NCBI RefSeq assembly: GCF_038396765.1
Contig: NZ_CP150096.1
Span: 5,253,001 to 5,317,000 of the forward strand
Reading direction: 5' to 3'
Source: Chitinophaga caseinilytica
GTDB taxonomy: Bacteria > Bacteroidota > Bacteroidia > Chitinophagales > Chitinophagaceae
Length of the DNA: 64,000 nt
Part shown: piece by piece, positions 36,459-45,089 of the stretch
Numbering within the stretch: the first letter of the stretch is position 1
How the letters are laid out: each line of letters starts with the position of its first letter
Translations under genes and position numbers: made by a program
The notes under the pieces: generated by a model
What the model was told of the DNA's origin: nothing
Databases searched by the model: none
The model's input: the letters and a program-made list of their open reading frames with translations, nothing else

Positions 36459-37907
36459 ATGTTGAAACATATAAAACTCCTGTGTTGCATTTCGCTGGGC
36501 ATAGCCATGGCAGGATGTTACAAAGACAAAGGCAATTACGATTACATTGATATCAACGAGGTTTCCATTACCAGCGACTCCAGCGCCGTAGTGGTGCTGC
36601 AGCAGGATACGCTCCGGATCAATGTGCAGCTGAAGCAATCGATGCCCGATGCGGCCGGACTTACCTATGAATGGGTATTCTATGCCGCAAACGGGACGCC
36701 GCAGGAGCGCCGCCAGCTGGGCACCGGAAAAAACCTCACCGCCATGATCTCCGAAAAACCGGGGAACTACAACCTCGATTATTTCGTGACCGACAAGAAA
36801 ACCGGCGTCAGCTTTCAAAAACGGTTCTCGATCAGCGTGGAAAGCGCGTTCGGTGAGGGATGGATGGTGCTCGAAGAGAACGGCGGCACAACCGACATCG
36901 GGCTCGTTACCCGCGGGAAGAAGATCTTTAAAAACATCTACTCCACCAGCAACAAAGGGCAAAAGCTGCCCGCAGGAGCCAGGGATATCAGTATCATCCA
37001 GTACCGCGGCCAGGAAATCTACATCCTTTCGCCGGCGGATATGGTCCAGGTGGATTATGTCGACTTTACGAAGATCAAGCGGTTCGACCAGTTCTTCTAC
37101 GACGCGCCCGCGCCCAAACCGGAAGGGAACTACCTGCTGGGTGGGTCAGACAAGGTGATGTACAACAACGGGTTGGTCTATACCGCCTCCACCGTGCTGC
37201 CCCCGCCTTATACGTTCGGCCTGCCGCTCATCGGCGCCGGGGAGGGGCCTTACTACATGGAGCCCTATCCGATCTACTCCGTCTCCGAAGGCAAATTCTT
37301 CTACGACCGCATCTCCCAGCGCTTCTTCAGGGCCGGCCCGTACGACATCGAGCTGAGCCCCTGCCCCCAGTTCGACCCCGCAGCGGATGCGTACAATATG
37401 AACAACATCGGCAAAAAGCTGCTGTACGCAGAGCATAACGTGACGGACATGCACAACCTGCTATTCAAAAACAATAACAACGACTCCCTTTTCATTTACG
37501 TCCTCGATGCCGGCATTCCGAACCCCGCCGTCGCGAAGTACGACGTTACCGGGCTGCCCGGGCTTTTGGGGGCAGATCATTACCGGATGTCCAAAACGCT
37601 GACTTACCTCTATTACTCCAACGGGAATAAAGTCTACAAGCTCGACATCCTCGCCCAAACCTCCACCCTGCTCTACACTTTCCCCGCCGGCACGCAGGTG
37701 GCCGACATGAAAATGTATTTCAACTGGAAAGATTTCGACGACGCAGACAATGATCGCCTCATCGGCATCGCCACCAACGAAGCCGGCCATGGAAAACTAT
37801 ATTATTTCCCCCTGGCCGTAACCGGCAACTTCGAAGGGAACACTTACCGGACCGTTTTCGACGGGTTCGGCAAAATCAACGGAATTGCTTACAAAAGCGG
37901 TAACTAA
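36459..37907 (+). CDS. PKD-like family lipoprotein
   Basis: 482 aa with lipoprotein signal LGIAMAGC then YKDKGNYDYIDINE, the conserved start of the PKD-like proteins of SusCD loci. Two immunoglobulin-like regions occupy about 30-135 (DTLRINVQLKQSMPDAAGLT, YEWVFYAANG). The rest looks like a beta-propeller-like domain with recurring GWMVLEENGGTTDIGLVTRG, IQYRGQEIYILSPADMVQVD and YDVTGLPGLL segments. Surface binding protein by position; function unproven. Followed by a GC hairpin and the thioredoxin gene. Confidence 0.82.
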   Translation: MLKHIKLLCCISLGIAMAGCYKDKGNYDYIDINEVSITSDSSAVVVLQQDTLRINVQLKQSMPDAAGLTYEWVFYAANGTPQERRQLGTGKNLTAMISEKPGNYNLDYFVTDKKTGVSFQKRFSISVESAFGEGWMVLEENGGTTDIGLVTRGKKIFKNIYSTSNKGQKLPAGARDISIIQYRGQEIYILSPADMVQVDYVDFTKIKRFDQFFYDAPAPKPEGNYLLGGSDKVMYNNGLVYTASTVLPPPYTFGLPLIGAGEGPYYMEPYPIYSVSEGKFFYDRISQRFFRAGPYDIELSPCPQFDPAADAYNMNNIGKKLLYAEHNVTDMHNLLFKNNNNDSLFIYVLDAGIPNPAVAKYDVTGLPGLLGADHYRMSKTLTYLYYSNGNKVYKLDILAQTSTLLYTFPAGTQVADMKMYFNWKDFDDADNDRLIGIATNEAGHGKLYYFPLAVTGNFEGNTYRTVFDGFGKINGIAYKSGN

Positions 37908-37935
37908 ATCGCTGTTTATCCCGGTATGATGGCCA

Positions 37936-37958
37936 GGGCCCTCCCGCACGGGAGGCCC
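37936..37958 (+). other. GC-rich hairpin between operon genes
   Basis: GGGCCCTCCC and GGGAGGCCC pair with one bulged base around GCAC. There is no T-tract, and the genes on both sides are co-oriented. It could be an mRNA processing or stability element within the operon rather than a terminator. Confidence 0.4.
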
Positions 37959-37986
37959 GCCGTCATCCCTCAAATCTCCCATCACC

Positions 37987-39357
37987 ATGCAAATCAACAA
38001 AACACGCTTCATTACCGCCCTCCTGTTATGCGCCGGCCTCCAGGCCCTCGCGCAAAAACCATTGACTATCATCCGGGGCACCGTAGATAAAGAGCGCGCA
38101 TCCAAAGTGCAGCTCTACCAGGTGGTAGAAGGCCAGATGACCGAATATGCCTCCACCACCCTCGATGCTGGCAACAACTACGCCTTCGCCCTGCCGGAAG
38201 TAAAAGAAGGTTTTTACTACGTGACAGACAATGCCGGCAAATCGTTGCCCGGCCGGCTCTACCTGAAGTCCGGCGACGCGGTGAAGCTTAACATACTTGC
38301 TAACGGAACGGAACTATCCGGCACCTCGCCCGAAAACAAGGTGCTGAACGAATGGCAGCAAATGTACAATGGCATCGCCGTGCCCGCATTCCTCTTCTGG
38401 AGCGACCGCACCGAATATCCCGAGTTCTTCACCCACCTCACCGCGTTCATTCCCAAAGCGGCGGCATTCAAAAAACAGGTCAACACACCGAATAAACGGT
38501 TCAACGAACTGCTCAAAATGGTGATCGACAGCGACGTGGAATACGCTGCTATCCAGTTTATCTATACGCCGCGGTCTGTCCATCCCACCAAAGACCAGTA
38601 TCCCGCGTACTACAACACCATCCTGCAGCCGAAGAAATTCTGTGACACCCGCATCCTCCAGCTGGGCGACGGGCTCGACCGGATGGACCGCTACTCGCTG
38701 TACTGTAACATGAACAGCGGCACCGAAATTACCCGGGAAGAACGGCTGTCATACTCCCTCAACCTCTTCTGCAACGATACGCTGAAAGGCATTTACCTCG
38801 TGCAAGGGCTGGGGCGGTACCAGTCGCTGGAAAAGCTGCGCGACGACGTGGCGCCTTTCAAAAAATACCTCCTCACCGATTCCAGCAAGGCGAAATACCT
38901 CCGCCGCGAATCGGCCCTGGCCTCCTACGCCAAAGGGGAAAAGGCGTACAACTTCGCCTATCCCGACGTTAACGGCGATACCGTTTCGCTCGCCAGCCTG
39001 AAAGGGAAAGTGGTGCTGGTAGACACTTGGGCTACCTGGTGCATGCCCTGCCGCGCGGAAATCCCGCATCTGCAGAAACTGGAAGAAGAACTGAGAAACA
39101 AAGCCATCGCGTTTGTTTCACTGTCTTGCGACGAAGCCAAAGACGAAGCCAAATGGAAAGCGTTCGTGGAGAAGGAAAAACTCACCGGCATTCAACTGTA
39201 CGCAAAGGGCTTCAGTGAATTCACGAAATACTACAAGATCAACGCCATCCCCCGTTTCCTGATTTTCGACAAAGAAGGGAAAATCGTGACGGTGGATGCG
39301 CCCCGGCCATCGGACCCGGCGCTGAAAACGCTGCTCCTCCAGTTGGCGGAAGGTTGA
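37987..39357 (+). CDS. TlpA-like thioredoxin family protein with large N-terminal domain
   Basis: 456 aa, exported (MQINKTRFITALLLCAGLQA, then LAQ). An N-terminal DUF4369-like beta domain (about 24-110, IIRGTVDKERASKVQLYQVV) and a helical middle are followed by a thioredoxin/AhpC-TSA domain (about 315-456) with KVVLVDTWATWCMPCRAEIP; the redox pair is Cys352 and Cys355 (WCMPC). The cis-Pro region is NAIPRFLIFDKEGKIV. Periplasmic thiol-disulphide reductase type, used in cytochrome maturation or oxidative protection in relatives. It closes the locus 3 operon, 79 bp after the PKD-like gene, and a strong terminator follows. Its link to SusC/SusD is by operon position only. Confidence 0.92.
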   Translation: MQINKTRFITALLLCAGLQALAQKPLTIIRGTVDKERASKVQLYQVVEGQMTEYASTTLDAGNNYAFALPEVKEGFYYVTDNAGKSLPGRLYLKSGDAVKLNILANGTELSGTSPENKVLNEWQQMYNGIAVPAFLFWSDRTEYPEFFTHLTAFIPKAAAFKKQVNTPNKRFNELLKMVIDSDVEYAAIQFIYTPRSVHPTKDQYPAYYNTILQPKKFCDTRILQLGDGLDRMDRYSLYCNMNSGTEITREERLSYSLNLFCNDTLKGIYLVQGLGRYQSLEKLRDDVAPFKKYLLTDSSKAKYLRRESALASYAKGEKAYNFAYPDVNGDTVSLASLKGKVVLVDTWATWCMPCRAEIPHLQKLEEELRNKAIAFVSLSCDEAKDEAKWKAFVEKEKLTGIQLYAKGFSEFTKYYKINAIPRFLIFDKEGKIVTVDAPRPSDPALKTLLLQLAEG

Positions 39358-39381
39358 TATCGCATCCGGGAAAAGTAAGGA

Positions 39382-39407
39382 AAGAAGGGCTCGTCCCTTC
39401 TTTTTTT
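39382..39407 (+). terminator. Rho-independent terminator of the locus 3 operon
   Basis: Stem AAGAAGGG (39382-39389) / CCCTTCTT (39395-39402) with a five-base loop and a run of nine T's overlapping the right arm. It ends the sigma-fecR-susC-susD-to-thioredoxin series and faces the convergent LytTR gene. Confidence 0.87.
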
Positions 39408-39416
39408 GCTTTGGGG

Positions 39417-40136
39417 TTATTGCCCGGCCTTCAGCACTTTGAAGACGATGTCGCGGTAGTTGGCGCCGATGGGCAGCTCCAGCCTGCCGATCTCCACGTC
39501 TTGCGCCGTGAAGGCCGTGACTTTGGAAAGGTTGACGATGAAGGAGCGGTGTATCCGTAAAAAACGTTTGTCTTTCACTTCGATCTCCATATCGCCGATC
39601 TTGAATTTGGCCATGAAGGTAGACCCATCGGCCCGGTGGAGCACCACATAATCTTTCACGCTTTCGATATAGAGGATATCGTTTACGGGGATGCGGTTGT
39701 ATTTATTGCCGGTTTTGATGGCGATGTATTCCTCCTCCGGCTGGTGCCGCGCCATCGGGTTCACCGGCGGATCTTTGGGGGAAAAGCGCGAATAATACCT
39801 TTCCACCGCTTTGAAAAACCGCTCGAACGTGATGGGCTTGAGGAGATAATCGACGATATCCAGCTCATATCCTTCCAGCGCATATTCCCGGTAAGCCGTC
39901 GTGAAAATGACGGCGGGCGGCTGACGGAGGGTTTTGAGGAATTCGATACCGGTGATCTGCGGCATCTTGATATCGAGGAAAAGCAGGTCTACGGTTTGGG
40001 CACGGAGCTCCTGCGCGGCCTGCATGGCGTTGGCGCAGGTACCCACCACTTCCAGCGCGCTCAGGCGACCGATATGGTTCTCCAGGAGCGCGATGGCCAG
40101 GGGCTCGTCGTCCACGATAAGGCATTTGATCTTCAC
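39417..40136 (-). CDS. LytTR family response regulator
   Basis: 239 aa. Receiver domain (about 1-118; acidic pair in LIVDDEP, phospho-acceptor Asp55 in LLFLDIKMPQITGIEFL, and the conserved Lys in DYLLKPITFERF), then a LytTR DNA-binding domain (about 135-235, EYIAIKTGNKYNRIPVNDIL, DKRFLRIHRSFIVNLSKVTA). LytTR regulators bind paired direct repeats upstream of target promoters. Its ATG overlaps the kinase stop (ATGA), so the two are translationally coupled. The obvious candidate target is the divergent TonB-dependent receptor gene, but this is inferred from proximity. Confidence 0.94.
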   Translation of the reverse strand: MKIKCLIVDDEPLAIALLENHIGRLSALEVVGTCANAMQAAQELRAQTVDLLFLDIKMPQITGIEFLKTLRQPPAVIFTTAYREYALEGYELDIVDYLLKPITFERFFKAVERYYSRFSPKDPPVNPMARHQPEEEYIAIKTGNKYNRIPVNDILYIESVKDYVVLHRADGSTFMAKFKIGDMEIEVKDKRFLRIHRSFIVNLSKVTAFTAQDVEIGRLELPIGANYRDIVFKVLKAGQ

Positions 40137-41209
40137 ACGGGCAGGTTTAAGCGCAGCGCCAGCTTCGCCGTAAACACGCGCTGGTCTGCCATGATCTCAA
40201 ATGTATGCGTTTCCGGGTACAACAATGCCAGCTGCTTGCGGATATTTTCCAGGCCGATGCCCAGCTGCCCGTTCACCTTCTCCCGGAACGTATTGCTGAT
40301 CTCGAAAACGAACTGGTTTTTCTCCTGCGTCAGCGAAATCCTGATCTCGGGGCAGCCCGCATCTTCTCCCGCGCCGTGCTTGAAGGCGTTTTCGGTGAGC
40401 GACAGTAATATCAGCGGCGCGATCTCCACATCCTGCGCCACGCGGTGCTCGAACGAAACGGCCAGGCGGTCGTTGTACCGGAGTTTCTCCAGTTCGATGT
40501 AGTTCTGCAACAGTGCTATTTCCTGCGAAACCGGCACGAAAGGCTTGCCCGACCGGTACAACAGCGTATCCAGGATTTCGGACAAGCGCGCGATGGCTGG
40601 TGAAGTTTTGGGGGAATGAAGGATAGACAGCGAGTAGATATTATTGAGCGTATTGAACAGGAAATGCGGGTTCAGCTGCGCTTTGAGCGCCTGCAGCTCG
40701 ATGTCTGCCTTCTGTTTCTCCAGGTCGAGCGCGCGCTTGTTCACCACATACTGGTCTTTGAGCAGCTTGATGAAAATAAACACGAACGCGAAGGAAAACG
40801 AATGGATGAAGTAATTCCAGAACAGGTAATCCACGTCGGTGAAAATCTCGAGCAAAGGCTCCTGGCTGAAGGGTTTCGGCCGGATGATCGGCTCCAGGAA
40901 ATACACGACGAACGTTCTCGACAACGCCATGATGAGATAGAGGCCGAACATCGTTATCAAAAACGTGCGCAGGTAATGCTTCCCCGCCAGGAACCTCGGC
41001 AGGGAAAAATACGTGAGGAAATACGAGGTAATGGCCGCAAACCCGATGAAGAAGAAACTGTTCAGCAGCTCCTGGCCAAATGTATACGTCGGGTTCGTAT
41101 AGGTATTATACCGTGCGATCGACAAAATATACACGCACAGCCAATAGGTGAAATGGGTGAGAAACCGGTATTTGCTGGTAAACTGTATGAATCGCTCTAT
41201 TAACGGCAT
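40133..41209 (-). CDS. LytS/YehU-type sensor histidine kinase
   Basis: 358 aa from the ATG at 41209 (MPLIERFIQFTSKYRFLTHF); a longer in-frame start at 41458 would overlap the divergent gene. Four TM helices in the first 150 residues (WLCVYILSIARY, FFFIGFAAITSYFLTYF, FLITMFGLYLIMALSRTFVV, YFIHSFSFAFVFIFIKLL), then the His_kinase domain with the acceptor His in LKAQLNPHFLFNTLNNIYSL and an HATPase domain with LLSLTENAFKHG and GIGLENIRKQL. No separate sensor domain is visible, so the stimulus is probably sensed in or at the membrane. Pairs with the LytTR regulator downstream. A TAnnTTTG match lies immediately before the ATG. Confidence 0.93.
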   Translation of the reverse strand: MPLIERFIQFTSKYRFLTHFTYWLCVYILSIARYNTYTNPTYTFGQELLNSFFFIGFAAITSYFLTYFSLPRFLAGKHYLRTFLITMFGLYLIMALSRTFVVYFLEPIIRPKPFSQEPLLEIFTDVDYLFWNYFIHSFSFAFVFIFIKLLKDQYVVNKRALDLEKQKADIELQALKAQLNPHFLFNTLNNIYSLSILHSPKTSPAIARLSEILDTLLYRSGKPFVPVSQEIALLQNYIELEKLRYNDRLAVSFEHRVAQDVEIAPLILLSLTENAFKHGAGEDAGCPEIRISLTQEKNQFVFEISNTFREKVNGQLGIGLENIRKQLALLYPETHTFEIMADQRVFTAKLALRLNLPV

Positions 41210-41214
41210 GGTAT

Positions 41215-41222
41215 CAAAAATA
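41215..41222 (-). promoter_or_regulatory. Candidate -7 element at the kinase start
   Basis: On the minus strand TATTTTTG, an exact TAnnTTTG match, ending 6 nt before the A of the ATG at 41209. With normal spacing the transcript would begin at or next to the start codon. No -33 element is evident. Confidence 0.35.
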
Positions 41223-41409
41223 CCAAACTTCGCGGCTCGCAGCGCCGCCCGTCGACGAATTTGCCCGCATCGCCCCCGAAAACGCCCCCTTAGCAGCCAA
41301 ACCCTGATTTCTACCCCCATTCCCCTGTCTATGGCCTGCGCCCCCCCGTTCGTCGACCCGCCCGGATCCGCCCAGCGGATAGTGCCACATTTGCAGAAAC
41401 TCCTGAGAA

Positions 41410-43743
41410 ATGAAGCACTTATACCAGCTGATATGCTGCCTCGCCATCGCCCTCCCATCCTTCAGCCAATCCTTCTCCCTCGAAGGAAAGATCGTTTCCG
41501 CCACCGACCGGGCGCCCGTTCCCGGCGCCAGCGTGCTGCTCCGGTCGCAAAAGGACACGACCCTTCAATTTCGCACCGCCGCAGCAACAGACGGCCGTTT
41601 CCACCTGACGCTCCCCGCCGGGAAATATACCTTCCAGGCCCGGGCGCTGCAATTCGACGGGGACATGCGCACCGTCGTGCTGCAGGGGAATATGGATCTG
41701 GGGGACATCCGCCTGTCTGCCAACGTGCAACAACTGTCTACCGTGCAGGTACAGGGCGAAAAATCCTCCATCGAGTTGAAAACGGATAAAAAGGTGTTCA
41801 ACGTGGGAAAAGACATCCTGTCCCGGGGCGGCAACGCCAACGATATCCTGAACAACGTTCCGTCCGTGAATGTGGACATGCAGGGCAATGTATCCCTGCG
41901 CGACAATCCCTATGTGCGCATCCTCGTCAACGGGAAACCGTCTATGCTCACCCAGAACAACGGCCTGTCGCAAATCCCGGCGGCCAACATCGAAAAGATA
42001 GAAGTGATCACCAACCCATCGTCGGCCTACGAATCGCAGGGCAGCGCGGGGATCATCAACATCGTGCTGAAGAAAAACGCGTCGCTGGGCTTCAATGCCT
42101 CGCTGCAGGCGGGGATCTCCAGTCCGCAGAACAACAGCGTCAACCTCAACGCCAGCTACAAAACGAAAACCTTCAACCTGTTCACCAATATCGGGTACCG
42201 CGACCGTTCCCTGCTGTTCCTGGAAGACGTCGGGCGCATCCATAAAAACCCATACACTCTCCTCCGCCAATCCAACCGCTCCGACGCCAATTCAGACAAC
42301 ATCAATTTGTACGTGGGGACCGATTTCTATCTAAACGAAAAAAATATCCTCACCGCCAGCTACTACCGTACCCACATCCGCAACAACGACCGCAACCGCA
42401 TGGATTACGCGTATTTCGACCAGCATGGCACGCAAGACAGTACCATCACCCGTTTCGAAAGCTACCGCGAACCGCAGATCTTCAACGAACTGGAGCTCAA
42501 CTACACAAAAACGTTCAAACAGCCCGGCAAAAAATGGACGACCTACATGCAGTACGATTTCTGGAACGACGATGAAAACCAGGACATCCGGCAGCATTCG
42601 TCCGCCGCAACGCCGGTCCACCTCGTTACCCGCGACATCGAAAGCAGTAAGGACATTTACCTGCAAAGCGATGTTAAATTACCCCTGAAGTCGGGCCAGC
42701 TGGACATGGGCGTCCGCGGCCAATGGCGCGCCATCCGTAGCGAATATTCCGCTGCGCAGGACGGGAAACTGCTGCCGGGCAACAACAACAAGCTGTTTTA
42801 CGACGAGAACATCTACGCCGCATACGCCCAGTACGGTACAAAATGGAAACAGCTGGAAGGCCTGGTGGGGCTGCGAAGTGAGTTGTCGCACATCGGTATC
42901 ATCGACCGGGAGCAAACGATCGACCGGAGAAAGCGGTACATCGACTTCTTCCCCACCCTGCATTTGCAATATGGGTTTAAAAACGAGCTGAGCCTGCAGG
43001 CGAGCTACAGCCGGCGGATCAACCGGCCGCGGTTTTGGCAACTGAACACGTTCTCGGGCTTGTCTGACCAAAGGTTCCTCCAGCGCGGGAACCCCAACAT
43101 CGACCCCATGTATACCAGCGTCGCAGAACTGGCGCTGCTGAAGAAGTTCGGGAAGATCAGCGTGAACCCGGGCCTGTATTACCAGCATACCACCAATTAC
43201 TTCGATGCGGTGATAGAGCCCCAGCCCGACGGTACTTTCGTGCGCACCTTTGCGAACATGGGCCGGGAAAACCGGTACGGGTTCGATATGACGACTACGT
43301 ATAACCCTTATGGTTGGTGGCGCCTGTCGTGGGACGTAAATTGGTATTCCTTCAACCAGCGCGGCGCTTACGCCGGAAAAAACTACGCTACCGATGCCAC
43401 CACCTGGTTCACGACCCTGCGTTCCAGCATGCGCTTCCCGAAAGTCGTGAATATCGATGGTAGCTTTACCTACCGGGGGAAACGAAGGGAAGTACAATTG
43501 TCGGTGGCCGAACAATACCGCGCCAATATCGGCCTGTCCAGGGATTTCTTCGACGACCGGCTCTCGCTTTCCTTCAGCGTCAACAACATCTTCAACTCCA
43601 ATACCTACAACGCCGAAATGGACACGCCGGAATATTCCCTGTATTCGCATTACGTACAACAGGGCGTGGTGTATACCGGAAATGTGGTGTACCGTTTCAA
43701 CCGGAAGAAAAGCCAGGTAGACCGGATGCCGACGGAGAAATAA
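41410..43743 (+). CDS. TonB-dependent receptor, OMP_b-brl_3 type
   Basis: 777 aa. Signal peptide MKHLYQLICCLAIALPSFSQ, carboxypeptidase-regulatory-like domain (about 22-100, EGKIVSATDRAPVPGASVLL), plug (about 115-225, with GGNANDILNNVPSVNVDMQG and IEKIEVITNPSSAYESQGSA), then the outer-membrane barrel of the OMP_b-brl_3 family. Not a SusC: no STN domain, no FecR gene and no SusD. Such receptors take up peptides, metals or cofactors or act with two-component systems. It diverges from the LytS/LytTR genes (200 bp between starts), suggesting joint control. Confidence 0.9.
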   Translation: MKHLYQLICCLAIALPSFSQSFSLEGKIVSATDRAPVPGASVLLRSQKDTTLQFRTAAATDGRFHLTLPAGKYTFQARALQFDGDMRTVVLQGNMDLGDIRLSANVQQLSTVQVQGEKSSIELKTDKKVFNVGKDILSRGGNANDILNNVPSVNVDMQGNVSLRDNPYVRILVNGKPSMLTQNNGLSQIPAANIEKIEVITNPSSAYESQGSAGIINIVLKKNASLGFNASLQAGISSPQNNSVNLNASYKTKTFNLFTNIGYRDRSLLFLEDVGRIHKNPYTLLRQSNRSDANSDNINLYVGTDFYLNEKNILTASYYRTHIRNNDRNRMDYAYFDQHGTQDSTITRFESYREPQIFNELELNYTKTFKQPGKKWTTYMQYDFWNDDENQDIRQHSSAATPVHLVTRDIESSKDIYLQSDVKLPLKSGQLDMGVRGQWRAIRSEYSAAQDGKLLPGNNNKLFYDENIYAAYAQYGTKWKQLEGLVGLRSELSHIGIIDREQTIDRRKRYIDFFPTLHLQYGFKNELSLQASYSRRINRPRFWQLNTFSGLSDQRFLQRGNPNIDPMYTSVAELALLKKFGKISVNPGLYYQHTTNYFDAVIEPQPDGTFVRTFANMGRENRYGFDMTTTYNPYGWWRLSWDVNWYSFNQRGAYAGKNYATDATTWFTTLRSSMRFPKVVNIDGSFTYRGKRREVQLSVAEQYRANIGLSRDFFDDRLSLSFSVNNIFNSNTYNAEMDTPEYSLYSHYVQQGVVYTGNVVYRFNRKKSQVDRMPTEK

Positions 43744-43789
43744 GCGGCTGGAAAGTTTTCCCGGACGCCGCCGTCCATTGTTTAACAGA

Positions 43790-43826
43790 AAGCCACTGCG
43801 GGAGACTGCAGTGGCTTAATTTTTTT
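43790..43826 (+). terminator. Rho-independent terminator of the receptor gene
   Basis: Perfect 10-bp stem AAGCCACTGC (43790-43799) / GCAGTGGCTT (43808-43817), an eight-base loop, then AA and seven T's. It faces the convergent SRPBCC gene and its tail overlaps that gene's stop. Confidence 0.9.
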
Positions 43827-44271
43827 AGTTCCAGTTATCGATCTTGACATCGTCCGGGAAGGGCTCGCCTTTACCCGTTTCGACCAGTTTTTTCAGGCTC
43901 AGCAGGAAAATGGCCCATTTGGTACTGCAATGATGCATGAACTCGACGGGCTCTCTCCAGTTCAGATGCTGGAACAGCAGGATCACGTAATCGCCGTCCT
44001 GCTTCAGATCGAACGTGATGGTAGTGCCTACCCATTCTGCCGGGCCAGCCACCACTTCCCATTCCACATGATGCGGCGCATCCAGTTTGGTCACCTTCAT
44101 ATCGAACCCATCGGTATTGAACCGGAAAGCGACGATGTTGCCTACTTTATCGCCTTCGCCCTTGGTGTCGGTCGTCCACCAGGCCGCAAGCTGGTTGCGG
44201 GAAGTCAATGCGCGGTAAACTGCTTCGATGGAAGTCGTTTTAATTCCTACTCTGTGCAAGATATTTGCCAT
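43825..44271 (-). CDS. SRPBCC (AHSA1-like) domain protein
   Basis: 148 aa, a single START/SRPBCC fold like the C-terminal domain of activator of Hsp90 ATPase (AHSA1). Features: an early HRVGIKTTSIEAVYRALTSR strand-helix, NQLAAWWTTDTKGEGDKVGN, VEWEVVAGPAEWVGTTITFD in the core, and a C-terminal helix (CSTKWAIFLLSLKKLVETGK). These small cytoplasmic proteins bind hydrophobic ligands; the partner here is not known. Monocistronic on the minus strand. Confidence 0.88.
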   Translation of the reverse strand: MANILHRVGIKTTSIEAVYRALTSRNQLAAWWTTDTKGEGDKVGNIVAFRFNTDGFDMKVTKLDAPHHVEWEVVAGPAEWVGTTITFDLKQDGDYVILLFQHLNWREPVEFMHHCSTKWAIFLLSLKKLVETGKGEPFPDDVKIDNWN

Positions 44272-44386
44272 GGTAATTTGCTTTCTCCAAAATTACCGCG
44301 TCACGGAATCACCTTTCGGGTGCTAAATGGACAACTTCCAGTGGTGTTCTGGACAATTGCCCCGTTTGGGCCGGAACAGCAGGAAT

Positions 44387-44995
44387 TTATGAAGCAACGA
44401 TCGGCGACAGGGAAATGAAATCCCCGTTATCATACCCAATGGTTACAGGCAGCGGCGTAGTTGCCACGCGGAATTTCGAATGGTCGAGCTGTGTCTGGAT
44501 GATGTTATCAAAAACGAAAGCCGATGCGGCAACGGGCAATAACCAGTCGAGGAACGAAAAATCTTCTTTGGCTTCGGCCAGCGCGGAATTGAGCATTTTC
44601 AGACTATCGGGGACGAAATGCCCCAGTTCCGGTTGCCACGACGGCTCGGTTGCCCATTCGGCATCCTGCGGGTCGTATGCGTCCGCACCCAGCACATGAT
44701 AAGCATAGATGGTCCTGCGCTGCTCCTCGTCATAAAACTGAACGATGCCTATCCATAACGCCTGTACGGAATCGGGCAGCGGATAGGTTTCTGCCAGCTC
44801 GTGCAGCCAATCGGCCATTTCCGCCCGTTCTTCCGTAAAATCGACATTCCGCAACGCGCTCCAATATGTAGCCGGTTTGATTTGTGCATGAAAATCTATC
44901 AATGCTTCCCATGATGCGGCGATCCCTTCCCTTTTCCCGAGAATTTCTTCCAGCGCCGTCCAGGATCCTTCGTATGAAAATTCCATAGTATTCAT
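44387..44995 (-). CDS. Hypothetical protein
   Basis: Unrecognised family. From the ATG at 44995 it has 202 aa (MNTMEFSYEGSWTALEEILG); frames open further to 45139, but that would overlap the upstream region of the response regulator gene. Acidic, Trp-rich, no signal peptide or TM helix, so probably cytoplasmic. Segments such as SWQPELGHFVPDSLKMLNSA and FLDWLLPVAASAFVFDNIIQ look like a folded alpha/beta domain, perhaps of immunity-protein or SUKH-like type, but I cannot support a family. It diverges from the metal-efflux two-component system. Confidence 0.65.
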   Translation of the reverse strand: MNTMEFSYEGSWTALEEILGKREGIAASWEALIDFHAQIKPATYWSALRNVDFTEERAEMADWLHELAETYPLPDSVQALWIGIVQFYDEEQRRTIYAYHVLGADAYDPQDAEWATEPSWQPELGHFVPDSLKMLNSALAEAKEDFSFLDWLLPVAASAFVFDNIIQTQLDHSKFRVATTPLPVTIGYDNGDFISLSPIVAS

Positions 44996-45055
44996 ATATG
45001 CAGAAAAGTAATAAATATTCATCAGCAGTCCATCATATTTTAATGACATTTTAAC

Positions 45056-45085
45056 TTGCCGCCCCATCTTACTTCCGGAACTTTG
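45056..45085 (+). promoter_or_regulatory. Candidate promoter of the cus-like regulator
   Basis: TTG (45056-45058), 19 bp, then GAACTTTG (45078-45085), one mismatch to TAnnTTTG. The -7 element ends 5 nt before the A of the ATG, consistent with a leaderless mRNA. Confidence 0.4.
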
Positions 45086-45089
45086 CGGC

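Noticed and set aside
36936..37158. Short plus-strand frames inside the PKD-like gene
   Set aside because: Out-of-frame reading of the real gene.
37936..37958. GC hairpin as a terminator between the PKD-like and thioredoxin genes
   Set aside because: No T-tract follows and the thioredoxin gene continues in the same direction; listed only as a hairpin.
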